This document shows, in pieces, positions 9,666 through 18,735 of a stretch of DNA of 64,000 bases. Under the pieces are notes generated by a model that did no database searches, was not told the origin of the DNA, and worked only from the letters and a program-made list of their open reading frames with translations. The stretch's first letter is position 1. Each line of letters starts with the position of its first letter. A program made the position numbers and the translations under genes. Source of the DNA: Ruminococcus difficilis (GTDB lineage: Bacteria; Bacillota_A; Clostridia; Oscillospirales; Acutalibacteraceae); contig NZ_JAEQMG010000035.1 of assembly GCF_016680995.1 (NCBI RefSeq), positions 1 through 64,000 of the forward strand, in the 5' to 3' direction.

Positions 9666-10655
9666 ATGATGAAAACCGCAGAGTTAAAATTGACACAGGA
9701 ATGGGACAAGACCTTCCCGCAGAGCGACAAGGTCGATCACAGCAAGGTGACCTTTATCAACCGTTACGGCATCACCTTGGCGGCTGATCTGTATATTCCG
9801 AAGAACGCCGAGGGCAAGCTGCCCGCGATCGCGGTATGCGGTCCGTTCGGCGCTGTCAAGGAGCAGTGCTCGGGTCTTTACGCCCAGACGATGGCTCAGC
9901 GCGGTTATCTGACGATCGCGTTCGATCCGTCCTTCACCGGTGAGAGCGGCGGTATGCCGAGATACATGGCTTCGCCCGATATCAACACCGAGGATTTCCA
10001 GGCGGCAGTCGATTTCCTATCCTGCCACGATCAGGTCGATCCCGAACGCATCGGTATCATCGGCATTTGCGGATGGGGCGGTATGGCGATGAACGTCGCG
10101 GCGCTCGATACGCGCATCAAGGCGACGGTAGTGTCCACCATGTATGACATGACCCGCGTCAACGCCAACGGTTATTTTGACGCGGAGGACAGTGAAGCAC
10201 AGCGCTATGAGAAAAAGATCGCGCTGAACAACCTGAGAACCGCCGAGTACAAAAAGGGTGAATATTCCCGCGGCGGCGGTTGCGTCGAACTGCCCGTGCC
10301 CGAGGATCTGCCGTTCTTCGTCAAGGATTACAGCGAGTATTACAAGGGCAGAGCCTATCATGAGCGCTCCCTCAATTCCAATGAGGGCTGGAACACCGTC
10401 GGATGCCTGTCCTTTATGAACCAGCCGATCCTGCAATACAGCAACGAGATCCGCTCCGCTGTTTTGGTCATCCACGGCGAGAAGGCACATTCCTGCTATT
10501 TCGGCAAGGACGCGTTTGAGAATATGACCAAGAACAGCCAATATACCGACAACAAAGAGCTGATGATCATTCCCGGCGCGGTGCACACCGATCTGTACGA
10601 CAATGTGGACGTCATCCCCTTTGACAAGATGGAAGAATTCTTCGGGAAGATGTAA
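9666..10655 (+). CDS. Alpha/beta hydrolase (dienelactone hydrolase/YcjY-like)
   Basis: The protein starts at [10 protein letters not shown] and has 329 residues. AAGGAG lies 8 bases before this ATG, and the promoter overlaps any earlier in-frame start. The nucleophile elbow reads [13 protein letters not shown], which points to Cys135 rather than Ser as nucleophile, as in dienelactone hydrolases. A late GAVHTDLYD supplies the probable catalytic His. The reaction is likely hydrolysis of an ester or lactone; the substrate is unknown. The next gene begins one base after the stop codon, so they form an operon, probably under the divergent LysR regulator. Confidence 0.85.
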   Translation: MMKTAELKLTQEWDKTFPQSDKVDHSKVTFINRYGITLAADLYIPKNAEGKLPAIAVCGPFGAVKEQCSGLYAQTMAQRGYLTIAFDPSFTGESGGMPRYMASPDINTEDFQAAVDFLSCHDQVDPERIGIIGICGWGGMAMNVAALDTRIKATVVSTMYDMTRVNANGYFDAEDSEAQRYEKKIALNNLRTAEYKKGEYSRGGGCVELPVPEDLPFFVKDYSEYYKGRAYHERSLNSNEGWNTVGCLSFMNQPILQYSNEIRSAVLVIHGEKAHSCYFGKDAFENMTKNSQYTDNKELMIIPGAVHTDLYDNVDVIPFDKMEEFFGKM

Positions 10656-10656
10656 G

Positions 10657-11301
10657 ATGAATACAGAGGAATTTATCAGGATCATGGACAGCGGCGCCGA
10701 GGTACAGGCGGGCAGTGATGTCCATCTGCATATGACGATGCTCAGCAACGAGGCGATGAAGATCACCGCACAGCTGAACAATGCCTATCATACGCCCGAG
10801 GAGATCGGCGTATTGATGGAAGAGCTGACGGGAAAGCCCTTTCCCGAGGGCGCGTACCTGTTCCCGCCGTTCTACACGGATTGCGGCAAGAATACCACAC
10901 TCGGCAAAAATGTGTTCATCAACACAGGGTGTCAGTTCCAGGATCAGGGCGGCATCACCGTCGGCGACGGTACCTTGATCGGGCCCAAGACCGTGATCGC
11001 CACACTGAACCATCAAATGGATCCCGACAAGCGCGCGAATCTGCTCCCGAAGCCTGTCAAGATCGGTAGCAAGGTATGGATCGGCGCGAATGTGACCATC
11101 CTGCCGGGGGTCACGATCGGCGACGGCGCTGTCATCGCGGCGGGTGCGGTCGTCAATAAAGACGTCGGGCCGAACACCGTAGTCGGCGGCGTACCGGCTA
11201 AGTTCATCAAAACCATCGAAACACGGGGTGAACGATATGAAAAAGATAATCGGCGCACTGTTGTGCGTCATCATGATAGCAGCCTTGGCGGGGTGCGGTA
11301 A
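10657..11301 (+). CDS. Left-handed beta-helix acyltransferase (maltose/galactoside O-acetyltransferase type)
   Basis: The ATG lies right after the hydrolase stop codon. The 214-residue protein carries hexapeptide repeats from about residue 75 ([20 protein letters not shown] and [11 protein letters not shown] are typical). The catalytic His of the family lies in TLNHQMD. Members transfer acetyl groups from acetyl-CoA to sugar or other hydroxyls in the cytoplasm. The last 20 or so residues overlap the start of the next gene in another frame, an unusual 65-base overlap. Pairing with a hydrolase suggests an acylation/deacylation pair on one substrate, which is inference. Confidence 0.87.
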   Translation: MNTEEFIRIMDSGAEVQAGSDVHLHMTMLSNEAMKITAQLNNAYHTPEEIGVLMEELTGKPFPEGAYLFPPFYTDCGKNTTLGKNVFINTGCQFQDQGGITVGDGTLIGPKTVIATLNHQMDPDKRANLLPKPVKIGSKVWIGANVTILPGVTIGDGAVIAAGAVVNKDVGPNTVVGGVPAKFIKTIETRGERYEKDNRRTVVRHHDSSLGGVR

Positions 11302-11851
11302 AGCGAACGATGCCACTCCCTCAGAGGCAACTAAGGACACCGTGAGCGCGACCCAACAGCCGACCGCGGCGACTGAGGCGCCCACCCAACCGGCAACCGC
11401 TGCCGCAACTCAGGCTCCCGCGACACAAGCGCCTCCCGCAACCGCCGCGCCGCAGCCGGCAACACAGCCGCCGCAGGTCGAGGAAGCTGTGCCGGAAAAG
11501 GTGCTCGAGATGAAGATAGGGGATACCCCTGTCGCGGTCGCATGGGAGGATAACGAGGCAGTCACGGCGCTCAAGGAATACTGCCGTGATCAGATCCTGA
11601 CCATCCCCATGTCGATGTACGGCGGCTTTGAGCAGGTCGGCTCCATCGGCACGAGCCTGCCGCAGAACGATGTGCAGACGACCGCGCAGTCGGGCGATAT
11701 CATGCTCTATTCGGGTGATCAGATCGTCGTGTTCTACGGCTCCAACTCGTGGGCATATACGCGCCTCGGGCATATCACCGACAAATCGCAGGAGGAGCTC
11801 ACCGCGTTACTTGCCAACGGTGATACAACCATAGCGATCAGTTTTGTATAA
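11237..11851 (+). CDS. Lipoprotein with Thr/Ala/Pro linker and cyclophilin-like domain
   Basis: The 204-residue protein has a lipoprotein signal ending in LAGC (Cys20), a low-complexity linker of ATQAP-type repeats (about 35-85) and a compact C-terminal domain (about 92-204). The domain contains [35 protein letters not shown] and YTRLG. These match the cyclophilin-like fold family often annotated Cyclophil_like (PF18050), whose function is poorly known. GGGGTGA lies 7 bases before the ATG; a GTG at 11228 is an alternative start. It overlaps the end of the acyltransferase gene. The domain is nearly duplicated in the next gene. Confidence 0.82.
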   Translation: MKKIIGALLCVIMIAALAGCGKANDATPSEATKDTVSATQQPTAATEAPTQPATAAATQAPATQAPPATAAPQPATQPPQVEEAVPEKVLEMKIGDTPVAVAWEDNEAVTALKEYCRDQILTIPMSMYGGFEQVGSIGTSLPQNDVQTTAQSGDIMLYSGDQIVVFYGSNSWAYTRLGHITDKSQEELTALLANGDTTIAISFV

Positions 11852-11864
11852 CAGCGGAGGTGTG

Positions 11865-12563
11865 ATGATGAAAAAGATGATCACCATTACCATAACAGTC
11901 ATGATGCTGCTGTCGGTATTATTTGTCGGCGTCAATGCGGAGTCCAACGAAACACTATCAACACAAAACACGATCCTATATGGCGACGCGGACGGCGACG
12001 GTGAGATCACGATCATTGACGCTACCCGTATTCAAAGACATTTAGTCGGGGTGAATCCGCTGATCTCGGAAGAAAACAGAAAAGCAGCTATCGTCTCCGG
12101 TGACGATGAGTTGTCCGTGATTGACGTGACGCTGATCCAGCGTCGGCTCTCCGAGATAATCAGTCGGTTCCCTGTCGAGGAACAAGCACAGCAGCCGACT
12201 GAGACGGAGGATCCGGTATTGATGATGGCGATTGACGGTACACCGGTCACAGTCGCGTGGGAGGATAACGAGGCTGTCACGGCGCTGAAGGAATACTGCC
12301 GTGATCTGATCCTGACCATCCCTCTATCGATGTACGGCGGCTTTGAGCAGTTCGGCTCCATCGGTACAAGCCTGCCGCGAAACGATGTACAGACAACTAC
12401 CCATTCGGGCGATATCGTACTCTATTCGGGCGATCAGATCGTCGTGTTCTACGGCTCCAACTCGTGGGCGTACACGCGCCTCGGTCACATCACCGACAAA
12501 TCGCAGGACGAACTCACCGCGTTGCTTTCCAACGGAGATATCACGATCTCTCTTTCGTACTGA
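11865..12563 (+). CDS. Secreted dockerin type I protein with cyclophilin-like domain
   Basis: The 232-residue protein has a signal peptide (1-26), a dockerin type I module (about 40-103) and a cyclophilin-like domain (about 118-232). The dockerin's first calcium loop is GDADGDGEITIIDATRIQRH; the second half is weaker (SGDDELSVIDVTLIQRRL) and lacks the first canonical Asp. The C-terminal domain is close to identical with that of the preceding lipoprotein, so the genes arose by domain duplication: one version is tethered to the membrane, the other can dock onto a cohesin scaffold. GGAGGTG precedes the ATG at 11865. Confidence 0.85.
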   Translation: MMKKMITITITVMMLLSVLFVGVNAESNETLSTQNTILYGDADGDGEITIIDATRIQRHLVGVNPLISEENRKAAIVSGDDELSVIDVTLIQRRLSEIISRFPVEEQAQQPTETEDPVLMMAIDGTPVTVAWEDNEAVTALKEYCRDLILTIPLSMYGGFEQFGSIGTSLPRNDVQTTTHSGDIVLYSGDQIVVFYGSNSWAYTRLGHITDKSQDELTALLSNGDITISLSY

Positions 12564-12603
12564 CAGTAACACCTGAACTAACCTATCATACAGGAGGTAC
12601 AAC

Positions 12604-13593
12604 ATGAAAAAACTGATGATGACAGCGGCGGCGTTATTACTGGTCTGCATGATGCTGATGACCGCTTGCTCCAACCAAAACAAGACTGCAAATGAAACCG
12701 AAAACACAACGGCATCGAGCGAAACGACCGCACCTATGGCGACCCGCGATACCGCCGATCAATCGTATGATCCCTATGCCGAAGAAAACCGCTATGATAT
12801 CCCTGACAATATGTTTGAGAAGCGGGACGGCGTCGATTACGGCACCCTGCAAAAGGATGTGACCTATTACTCGACCGTCGCCGGAGATAATAAGCAGGTG
12901 AATGTCCTGCTCCCCGCGGGCTATGACGAGAGCAATAGCTATCCCGTCACCTATGTGTATCACGGCTTTGGCGGCGATCACAACGCCCATCTCGACACGG
13001 ATTCCTATCTGATGCTGCTCTACGGCAATATGCTGCATGACGGCTTGACCGTGCCGCAGATCCTCATCGGCATGGATATGTACACTGACAAGCTTGCGGA
13101 TAAGGAGAGCAAGTCGGAGGAGGAGCTCCGTTTTATCTATGACAAGGCGATCGAAGAAACAGCGGTCGATCTGATGCCCTTCATCGAAAAGACCTATGCG
13201 GTCAAGACCGGAAGAGAGAATACCGCGATCGCGGGCATGTCTGAGGGCGGCGCAAAGTCACTTTGCACGGGCTTTCAGTGGCTCGATAAGTTCGGCTATA
13301 TCGGCGCGTTTGCTCCCGATACGGGCGTGATCCCGACCGAGTATTATAAGGGTACTTTCTGGAATGTTCCCGTCTTTGAAAAATTCCCTCAGCCGACAGC
13401 GGAGAATATGCCGTATTATCTCTATATGACGGTCGGTTCCGAGGATCCGTGGAACATCGACTGCACGCTCTATTACCGCGATCAGCTCAACGACATGGGC
13501 GTCAAAAACCAGACGGATTATGTCGAGGGCTTCGGCCATGATGAAACTTTCTGGCGTCAGTGCTTCTACAACTTCCTGCATAAGATTTTTTGA
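12604..13593 (+). CDS. Lipoprotein esterase of the esterase D/feruloyl esterase family
   Basis: The 329-residue protein has a lipobox LMTAC (Cys22), a Ser/Thr-rich linker and an alpha/beta hydrolase domain from about residue 85. The nucleophile elbow is IAGMSEGGAKS (Ser213), an oxyanion-type HGFGGDH lies at 120-126, and the catalytic His is in GFGHDETFW. Relatives in polysaccharide-degrading Ruminococcus are xylan, acetyl or feruloyl esterases. The outer-face location and the adjacent dockerin protein support a role in plant cell-wall or starch breakdown, but the bond cleaved is not known. AGGAGG sits 7 bases before the start. Confidence 0.85.
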   Translation: MKKLMMTAAALLLVCMMLMTACSNQNKTANETENTTASSETTAPMATRDTADQSYDPYAEENRYDIPDNMFEKRDGVDYGTLQKDVTYYSTVAGDNKQVNVLLPAGYDESNSYPVTYVYHGFGGDHNAHLDTDSYLMLLYGNMLHDGLTVPQILIGMDMYTDKLADKESKSEEELRFIYDKAIEETAVDLMPFIEKTYAVKTGRENTAIAGMSEGGAKSLCTGFQWLDKFGYIGAFAPDTGVIPTEYYKGTFWNVPVFEKFPQPTAENMPYYLYMTVGSEDPWNIDCTLYYRDQLNDMGVKNQTDYVEGFGHDETFWRQCFYNFLHKIF

Positions 13594-13603
13594 CAATTAT
13601 GAA

Positions 13604-13760
13604 TCGTCATTCCGAGTAATCGCCGATTAATGCAGTTTTCGTATTCGTTGTCATTCCGAGGGAGCGATTAAGCGACCGTGGGAATCCCCTTGATAGGAGT
13701 AGAATCTCACTGTTCAAGCTATTAATGATAAAGGGTTACGACATGGCAATCTCAACCGAA
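13604..13760 (+). repeat. Degenerate family-B repeat relics
   Basis: Fragments such as gtcattccgaggg and ggcaatctcaaccg resemble the family-B unit (cgtcattgcgaggc... tggcaatctcaacc) seen at 22.2 and 23.1 kb, but they are broken up and diverged. Confidence 0.5.
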
Positions 13761-13768
13761 AAACACTT

Positions 13769-13799
13769 CAACCGATCGGGTACATCCCGGTCGGTTTTT
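13769..13799 (+). terminator. Terminator, probably of the esterase operon
   Basis: The stem aaccgatcggg/cccggtcggtt runs into TTTTT. A second hairpin (ccaaagccatcc/ggatggctttgg, 13811-13840) may serve the opposite-strand gene. Confidence 0.75.
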
Positions 13800-13911
13800 G
13801 CATAGAAACACCAAAGCCATCCCGTAAAGGATGGCTTTGGCTGAAGTGAGGTTTTTATGATGAACACAATTCAATTATGTGGAGAAAGTGTTGTTAGTGT
13901 GATCGTGTGTT

Positions 13912-14775
13912 TTAGCCGACAGTGACATTCAGATTGCTGTCGACGGTCACGGTCAGGTTGACGGGTACCTTGTTGGTGTCAGAGGTGTAGTAGTACAGGG
14001 TGACGTGAGAGGTACCGGGAGTCGAACCGTAGAAGGTGAAGTCATACTGCTGCTGGTTGAAGTTGTAGTCGCATTTGACAACGAAGTTGGAGTTGTCCGC
14101 GTTGTAATCCCAGTTGAAGCCGTAGGACGTTTTGCCGTTGGCATAGTAGTGAGCGGGAGTACCGGTCTTTTCGGGAGCCTGACGCTTGGTGTCCTTGTAA
14201 ACGCGCTCGCCGTTGACGTTCTCGATCTTATCTTCGCTCTTCTGAGTGCTCTTGGTCTGCTCTTTTGCGGTCTGCTGAGTTTGAGCAGTTTGATTGGTGT
14301 TCTGCTTGTTGCTTGTCTGAGCTGTCTGTGTGGTGCTTTTGTTCTGAACAGTATTCTGTGTGGTGTTCTGCGCGGGCTTTACAGCAGTGGTGTTCTGCTT
14401 GGTTTCTGTTTGCGGAGTTGCCTGCTTTGCGGTCTGCGCAGCCTTGTTAGCGCCCTTGTCGACCGTCGCGCTGACGACTGTCGGCGCGGTGTCGGCGGTC
14501 TTTGTCTTGGGGTTGAACACACCGGCGAATGCCATGGTGCCTACCGCGATCGCCGCGACCAGCGCAAGTGCCGCGGATGAGAGCAGGATGTTCTGCTTTC
14601 TTCTCTTGGACTGCGTATAAGCTCTGGCTTCCTCGGTGGGTCTTTCGATATTGCGTCTTGTGCGCTCGTCGCTCATTCTGCGCTTGGAGCTGTCATCGTA
14701 GAAGATGGTGGTTCTGTTATCGTTATTGTAATCAGCGTTTCTGTTATAGTTGTTGTTCATTCTGTTGTTAGTCAT
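13912..14775 (-). CDS. Hypothetical single-pass membrane protein with Gln/Thr-rich linker
   Basis: The 287-residue protein has an Asn/Arg-rich cytoplasmic N-terminus (about 1-62), one membrane helix (about 63-86) and a long low-complexity Thr/Gln/Asn/Lys linker (about 90-185). The C-terminal domain of about 85 residues (from AHYYANGKTSYGFNWDY) is rich in aromatic residues and beta-type sequence and may be an Ig-like fold. No family is recognised. AAGGAGG lies 8 bases before the ATG. The gene is preceded by a transcribed leader of about 200 nt that appears structured (see 14790-14979). Confidence 0.75.
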   Translation of the reverse strand: MTNNRMNNNYNRNADYNNDNRTTIFYDDSSKRRMSDERTRRNIERPTEEARAYTQSKRRKQNILLSSAALALVAAIAVGTMAFAGVFNPKTKTADTAPTVVSATVDKGANKAAQTAKQATPQTETKQNTTAVKPAQNTTQNTVQNKSTTQTAQTSNKQNTNQTAQTQQTAKEQTKSTQKSEDKIENVNGERVYKDTKRQAPEKTGTPAHYYANGKTSYGFNWDYNADNSNFVVKCDYNFNQQQYDFTFYGSTPGTSHVTLYYYTSDTNKVPVNLTVTVDSNLNVTVG

Positions 14776-14789
14776 TTTGTGTACCTCCT

Positions 14790-14979
14790 TGATTCAGTCG
14801 TTGATTTAGATTTTGTTTCGGGTTTTAATTGTGTTCCCTGTCCAGCCTCGTTGCACTACGCTGATCCTCGTATAACTCCTACTCGTCTGATCTGTTCCGT
14901 CGCTCAACGCGACTTCACAGCTCAGTCCTCGTCCGTCGTTATCCGAGGGCTTCGTGCCTCGGCTTTTCTCTTTGACTGT
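14790..14979 (-). ncRNA. Candidate structured leader RNA
   Basis: An extended -10 element (TGTTATACT, minus strand, 14986-14994) would start a transcript near 14979, giving a GC-rich leader of about 200 nt before the gene at 14775. It contains several strong stems: ccgagg/ccctcgg closing a 7-base loop (about 14943-14962), gtcgc/gcgac (about 14898-14912), and others. The flanking DNA is AT-rich and the leader has no good ORF. I cannot match it to a riboswitch class by eye. It may belong to a known motif, be a cis-regulator, or be a separate small RNA. Confidence 0.45.
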
Positions 14980-15111
14980 GGTTACAGTATAACAAAGGCA
15001 GTATGACAAGAGTGTGACAAAAAACGGGACAAAACAAATTTTTTTGAAAAAAGATTTTATTTTCCATAAAAGAAAAATCCCCTGCCGTGTGACACAATAC
15101 CATGAGTTAAG

Positions 15112-15189
15112 AGGCTCCCTTTGGTAAAGGGAGCTGTCTCCGAACGGAGACTGAGGGATTGTATCAATTGATCGAGCTAAGCGAGATAC
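15112..15189 (+). repeat. Family-A interspersed repeat
   Basis: This is one copy of the most frequent repeat in the window. A stem ggctccctttgg/taaagggagc is followed by a variable second hairpin (here gtctccgaacggagac), then gagggattgtatcaattg and a tail ending gcgagatac. It lies between two minus-strand genes. The rest of 15010-15242 is AT-rich and shows nothing else. Confidence 0.8.
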
Positions 15190-15242
15190 AATTTCTTAAC
15201 TTTATGATATTAGCCATATGACAGGGGATAGTAGTGTTGCTG

Positions 15243-17597
15243 CTATGCTGTTACTTTCTGAGGTTCGAGCTTGCGCTTTTCGATCTGCTTGTCCGCGATG
15301 CTGTACAGCACATTGAACAGGATGGTCACGCCGACGGCTGCGGCGATCTGCAGGATCATCGCGTTTTGGATGAGCGGTACGATCTTGAAGAAGCTGCCGA
15401 ATATGCTTATGGCAAGGATCAGTCCCGCTGTACTGAGCGCGAGCATCGTGCCGCGCAGGGCGTTGAACGGAATACACAGTCGGAAGATCAGCAGCAGTCC
15501 GATCAGCGAGGTGGTGTACAGCGACATGGTGGAGAGCTCCGCCTGTGAGATACCGAGCGTGTTGCTGAGCAGTGTGATCAGAATGATGTTCAGCGCGATA
15601 CAGATCGACGCGGGCGCCGCGCGTGTGATGATATTAAAGGTAAAGTTGCCGCGGACGATGTTCTTGTTCGGCTGTAATGCCAGTACAAAGGACGGGAATC
15701 CGACGGTCAGCGCGCCGATCAGGGAGAGCTGGATCGGCTCGAACGGATAGATGTGGTGCGAGAACAGGAAGAAGATGGAGAGGATGATCGAGTACATGGT
15801 CTTGACCAGATACAGCGAGGAGCTGCGCTCGATGTTATTGATGGTCTTTCTGCCTTCCGCAACGACGTCGGGCATTGCGGCAAAGTCGTTGTTGACCAGC
15901 ACGAGTTGTGATACATTGCGTGCCGCCTCGCTGCCTGCCGCCATCGCAATGGAGCAGTCCGCTTCTTTGAGCGCCAGAACGTCATTGACGCCGTCGCCTG
16001 TCATCGCGACTTTGTGACCTTTTTTCTTGAGCGCGATCAACAGCTTTTTCTTCTGAGCGGGTGTGACTCTGCCGAATACGTTACAGCGCTCGGCGACCTT
16101 AGCTAATTCTTCATCGGTGGTGACGGTGGACATATCGACGGCATTCTCCGCGCCCGCGATACCGCAGTCCTTGGCGATGTTCTGTACGGTCTTGACGCTG
16201 TCGCCGGAGATGACCTTGAGGGTGACGCCCTGTTCCTTAAAGTAGTTGACGGTATCCTGTACATTGTCGCGGAGCTGATCCTTGATCAGTACCAGCGCCA
16301 TCGGCTGGAGTTCCTCGGGGAGCTTTTTGTCCTCGATGGGGTTGGAGGATCTCGCTAAAACGAGGATACGAACGGTATCATGTACGTTTGCAATGGCTTG
16401 AAATACTTCCGCGTATTTTTCTTTATCAGAAAACACAAATTCCGCCGCGCCCATGATATAGGTCCTGCCGTTTTCAAAGTTACCGCCCGACCATTTGGTT
16501 TCGGACGAGAAGGGGGTAAAGCCCCTGCATGAGAGCGGCTCGATGCTCTCGGTATATTTGTGGACTGCCTCCGCGGTGGCGTTGACCTCGTCGACCGAGG
16601 CGATGGACGACAGTGCCGTCATGATCTCGTCGCGTTCACAGTCGATCGGGATGACGTCATGCACGTTCATGATCTCGGCGGTCAGGGTACCGGTCTTATC
16701 CAGACAGATGACGTCGACGCGCGCGAGCGTTTCGATACAGTACATCTCGTTGACCAGCACCTTCTTCTTCGCGAGGCGGATGACCGATACCGCCAGCACA
16801 CCCGAGGTGAGCAGGATCATGCCGCCGGGGATCATGCCGACCAGTGCGCCGACGGTGGATACGACGGTGTCGGTCAGCTCCTGATGCTGTACGAAATATT
16901 TCATCACAAACATCAGGATACCGACGGGGAAGATGATGAAGGAACAGATCTTGATAATGGTCTTGAAGGACTGCAGGATCTGTGAGTTATTCTTTTTGAG
17001 ATACTTTGCCTCGTTATTGATCTTGGCGGCGTAGCTGTCGGCGCCGACGCGGTTGACGCGGCAGTAGCAGTTGCCCGCTGCGATGAAGCTGCCCGAGAGG
17101 AGCTCATCACCGGGTCGTTTGGGGATCAGGTCGGATTCACCGGTAAGCAGGCTTTCATTCGCGTTACATTCGCCGTCGATGAGGATACAGTCGGCGGGCA
17201 CCTGATTGCCTCTGGTGAGCAGGATGACGTCGTCGAGCACGAGCTCATCCTTGCTCAGCTGTACCTCCTTGCCGTCGCGCAGGACGGTCAGCTTACTTTC
17301 GGTGAGGATCGTGAGCTTGTCCACACTCTGCTTGGAGCGGATCTCCTGCACGATACCGATGACGGTGTTGAACAGCACGACGCCGATGAACAGCAGGTTC
17401 TTGTATGAGCCGACGAGCAGCAGCAGAACGAACAGCAGGACGTTGATCCCGTTGAACACGGTGCAGATGTTGTCGATGAAGATCCGTTTGATGGATTTTG
17501 TCTTGACGGTCGTCGCGATGTTGACCTTGCCGTCACGAACACGTTGCTCAACCTCCGCGGTGCTTAGCCCTCGGAGTGCTTGTTGTTTTTCTTCCAT
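15243..17597 (-). CDS. P-type cation-transporting ATPase, CtpE/YfgQ-like
   Basis: The start at MEEKQQALRG (AGGGAG upstream) gives 784 residues, the usual length for the family. Visible parts are an actuator motif LLTGESDLIPK, the phosphorylation site ICLDKTGTLT (Asp300), a hinge motif MTGDGVNDVLALKEADCSIA, and about ten membrane segments in the usual 2+2+6 pattern. No N-terminal heavy-metal domain is present. The closest characterised relatives by architecture are actinobacterial CtpE calcium-uptake pumps, so calcium is a reasonable guess, not shown here. It appears to be monocistronic. Confidence 0.9.
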   Translation of the reverse strand: MEEKQQALRGLSTAEVEQRVRDGKVNIATTVKTKSIKRIFIDNICTVFNGINVLLFVLLLLVGSYKNLLFIGVVLFNTVIGIVQEIRSKQSVDKLTILTESKLTVLRDGKEVQLSKDELVLDDVILLTRGNQVPADCILIDGECNANESLLTGESDLIPKRPGDELLSGSFIAAGNCYCRVNRVGADSYAAKINNEAKYLKKNNSQILQSFKTIIKICSFIIFPVGILMFVMKYFVQHQELTDTVVSTVGALVGMIPGGMILLTSGVLAVSVIRLAKKKVLVNEMYCIETLARVDVICLDKTGTLTAEIMNVHDVIPIDCERDEIMTALSSIASVDEVNATAEAVHKYTESIEPLSCRGFTPFSSETKWSGGNFENGRTYIMGAAEFVFSDKEKYAEVFQAIANVHDTVRILVLARSSNPIEDKKLPEELQPMALVLIKDQLRDNVQDTVNYFKEQGVTLKVISGDSVKTVQNIAKDCGIAGAENAVDMSTVTTDEELAKVAERCNVFGRVTPAQKKKLLIALKKKGHKVAMTGDGVNDVLALKEADCSIAMAAGSEAARNVSQLVLVNNDFAAMPDVVAEGRKTINNIERSSSLYLVKTMYSIILSIFFLFSHHIYPFEPIQLSLIGALTVGFPSFVLALQPNKNIVRGNFTFNIITRAAPASICIALNIILITLLSNTLGISQAELSTMSLYTTSLIGLLLIFRLCIPFNALRGTMLALSTAGLILAISIFGSFFKIVPLIQNAMILQIAAAVGVTILFNVLYSIADKQIEKRKLEPQKVTA

Positions 17598-17797
17598 ATC
17601 GTTCTCCCTTTTATCATTCGGACGATCGAAATCGTTTTTTGCCGATGCATTTCTACCTACAAAATATACCACAATATATGATATATCGTCAATAGAATGA
17701 ATGTGATTATTATCAAGAAACGGAGCATCCGACTGTTATTTGCTTAAGTTACGGTGATTGTAACTATTTAAAATTGACAAAAAAGATAAATTAAGTA

Positions 17798-17826
17798 GTG
17801 ACAATTTCGTTTTTCTGTGCTATAAT
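17798..17826 (+). promoter_or_regulatory. Predicted promoter of the first paralogous membrane-protein gene
   Basis: GTGACA, 17-bp spacer and a perfect TATAAT lie about 57 bp before the ATG at 17883. Confidence 0.75.
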
Positions 17827-17882
17827 ATTTGTAAATTCACTGAACACATAGTGAATAATATTCAAAAAAGGAGAATTGTTAC

Positions 17883-18560
17883 ATGAGATTTCCTAATGCA
17901 GCAAAAGGTGTGAAGAGAATTTTCACCGCACAGATTTTACAGTTGATCGGCACTGTTTGCGCGGTCATCGGTGGTCTGATCTTTATTTCCGGCGGCGCGA
18001 CCGCTCTTCTGACAAAGGGCAGTAATGCCGGCGCGGCAGCGGCTCTCGGTCAGATGGGCATTGCTTTGATTTTCTTTATTGCGTATGGTGTTCTGGCGCT
18101 GATCGCTTTCATTATGCAGCTGGTCGGTATCATCAACGCAAAGAACGATGAGGACAGCTTCAAGTCCGCTTTGGTTTGCCTGATCATCGGCATCGTCGTT
18201 CCGGTCGTCGGCGGCTTCTTTGTGAATTCCGCTCCCGTTGTTTCCAGCCTGTGCGTTTCCGTTGGTAATCTGATGACTCTGTTTGTGACCATCTTCATCA
18301 TCAGCGGTATCATCAAGCTGGCTGATCAGCTCAACAGAGGCGACGTCAGCACCAAGGGCTCCAACATCCTGAAGATCATCATCGTCATCGCGGGTATTTC
18401 GCTGATCCTCAGCATCGTTTCTTCGTTCATGCTGACCAATACCGCGATTGCGGTTACCGCGTTGATCCTCTTGGCGGTCGCTATGGTACTGTCCGTTATT
18501 CAGTACATCATGTTCCTGACCCTTCTCGCGAAGGCGAAGAATATGCTGGTCGAGTCTTAA
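17883..18560 (+). CDS. Hypothetical multi-pass membrane protein, paralogue 1
   Basis: The 225-residue protein begins MRFPNAAKGVKRIFTAQIL and has about six membrane helices rich in Ile, Val, Gly and Ala. It has the same N-terminal signature (FPNAAKG.K.I) and the same central INA(K/R)NDxxxF motif as the gene at 18736, so the two are tandem duplicates. No family is recognised. AAAGGAG lies 7-8 bases before the start. A terminator follows, so each paralogue seems to be transcribed separately. Confidence 0.8.
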   Translation: MRFPNAAKGVKRIFTAQILQLIGTVCAVIGGLIFISGGATALLTKGSNAGAAAALGQMGIALIFFIAYGVLALIAFIMQLVGIINAKNDEDSFKSALVCLIIGIVVPVVGGFFVNSAPVVSSLCVSVGNLMTLFVTIFIISGIIKLADQLNRGDVSTKGSNILKIIIVIAGISLILSIVSSFMLTNTAIAVTALILLAVAMVLSVIQYIMFLTLLAKAKNMLVES

Positions 18561-18596
18561 GATCCCGATCAATTTGATTTGATAATCGATACTTTG

Positions 18597-18629
18597 GCAG
18601 TCGTCCGACACAGGGCGGCTGCTTTTTCT
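18597..18629 (+). terminator. Terminator after paralogue 1
   Basis: A 10-bp stem (gcagtcgtcc/gggcggctgc, two G-U pairs) is followed by TTTTT. Similar cagtcgtc...gacggctg hairpins recur at 19420 and 19565. Confidence 0.8.
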
Positions 18630-18735
18630 TTGACAAATTTGTGATTTTTCCTTTATTAATTGCTAAGTCTGTGATACAATAAGAAAAATGAATTTGGAAT
18701 ATATGAAAAATACGAAAACAAAGGAGAAGAATACT

